This document shows, in pieces, positions 63,591-64,000 of a stretch of 64,000 bases of DNA (positions within the stretch are counted from its first letter, which is position 1; each line of letters opens with the position of its first letter). Below the pieces are notes generated by a model. The model worked only from the letters and a program-made list of their open reading frames with translations. It was not told where the DNA came from and ran no database searches. Source of the DNA: Perkinsus olseni (Eukaryota; Perkinsozoa; Perkinsida; Perkinsidae); contig JABANP010000006.1 of NCBI GenBank assembly GCA_013115135.1, positions 1-64,000 on the forward strand. The letters are read 5' to 3'. The translations under genes were made by a program, and so were the position numbers.

Positions 63591-64000
63591 GTTGAGGTAA
63601 GCCGCGAAGGACCGGGGCCCGGTCACCGGGCCCACGAGTGAGGCGCGTTCCGCGGCATCGGAACAAGCCTAGGGCGGGCAGCGTGATGAAGCCGTGCGCA
63701 CGCTCCCGACGAAAACACGACAATAATAAAGGGAGCCGATACTGAATTACTGTTGTGAACAAAACTGTCACCATCAGCCCAGAGACGCGATGGCTTCCGC
63801 CACGACAACGTCTTCAGCGATCCAGTATGAAGTATCGCCCCAGGTTGCCCCCACGGCACGGGGACGCACCTGACTGGAAGGTCGGTAGTAGAGGCCGATG
63901 TCCTCGGGGACAATGCTGTAGCGTCGGCCCGACGCCGTCGGGGCCATTCTGATTCAGAATTTCTGAATCGACCCAATATGAGAGACTCTCTGGAGTTGAC
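63591..64000. other. end of window, no gene recognised
   Basis: Contains GCCCGGT-C-ACCGGGC (63619-63633) and a 9-bp inverted repeat with a one-base loop (GATTCAGAA, T, TTCTGAATC, about 63951-63969). No family recognised. Confidence 0.4.

Noticed and set aside
63619..63639. GCCCGGT-C-ACCGGGC as a 21-nt unit
   Set aside because: The following hexamer CCACGA does not match CCCGGT well enough.

Overview
This is nuclear DNA of an intron-rich unicellular eukaryote. Genes lie close together on both strands, are split by many short GT-AG introns (about 45-250 nt, often phase 0), use the standard stop codons, and include three tRNA genes, a degenerate non-LTR retrotransposon and small secreted proteins of unknown family. 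The gene set and style fit an alveolate protist of the Perkinsus type. That is an inference; no marker gene proves it.

Layout. 0.8-4.4 kb: Xaa-Pro aminopeptidase (+). 5-6.4 kb: two identical tRNA-Val genes. 8.4-9.1 kb: a DUF4286-like protein, fully resolved into four exons (-). 10.2-12.8 kb: an intronless CSC1/TMEM63 channel (-). 13.1-20.3 kb: a small membrane protein, a histidine acid phosphatase and secreted or unknown proteins (-). 20.5-25.1 kb: CNNM-type DUF21/CBS transporter (+). 27.1-34.8 kb: a cytochrome P450 followed directly by an NADPH-P450-reductase-type diflavin protein (+), a plausible electron-transfer pair. 35.1-38.7 kb: a divergent Rab-like GTPase and a berberine-bridge-type flavin oxidase with cysteine-rich tails (+). 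40.1-41.9 kb: a secreted-protein gene broken by a retroelement with a 12-bp target duplication. 43.8-48.7 kb: HBS1-type translational GTPase (-). 49 kb: tRNA-Pro. 49.9-52.6 kb: two secreted or membrane proteins (-). 52.7-64 kb: gene-poor, with a segmental duplication carrying two paralogous small secreted proteins.

Two signals are not explained by genes. First, at least 17 exact and 4 near-exact copies of a 21-nt architecture with constant geometry but no conserved sequence: a 7-mer W, one base, the reverse complement of W, then bases 2-7 of W again. Fourteen lie between 57.3 and 63.6 kb. Comparison of duplicated segments shows sites with and without it differing by exactly 14 bp, so it is an insertion templated by its own target. 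Second, many introns in otherwise unrelated genes contain the 3' half of a tRNA (variable loop plus T-arm, GGTTCGA B-box), in sense or antisense. The GT of the splice site often falls in the tRNA variable-loop sequence. This looks like intron creation from tRNA-derived (SINE-like) sequence. Two further intron-borne motif families (GCGCCACGAAAT boxes and GAGGTTGAGC...AAAGATAC blocks) accompany it.
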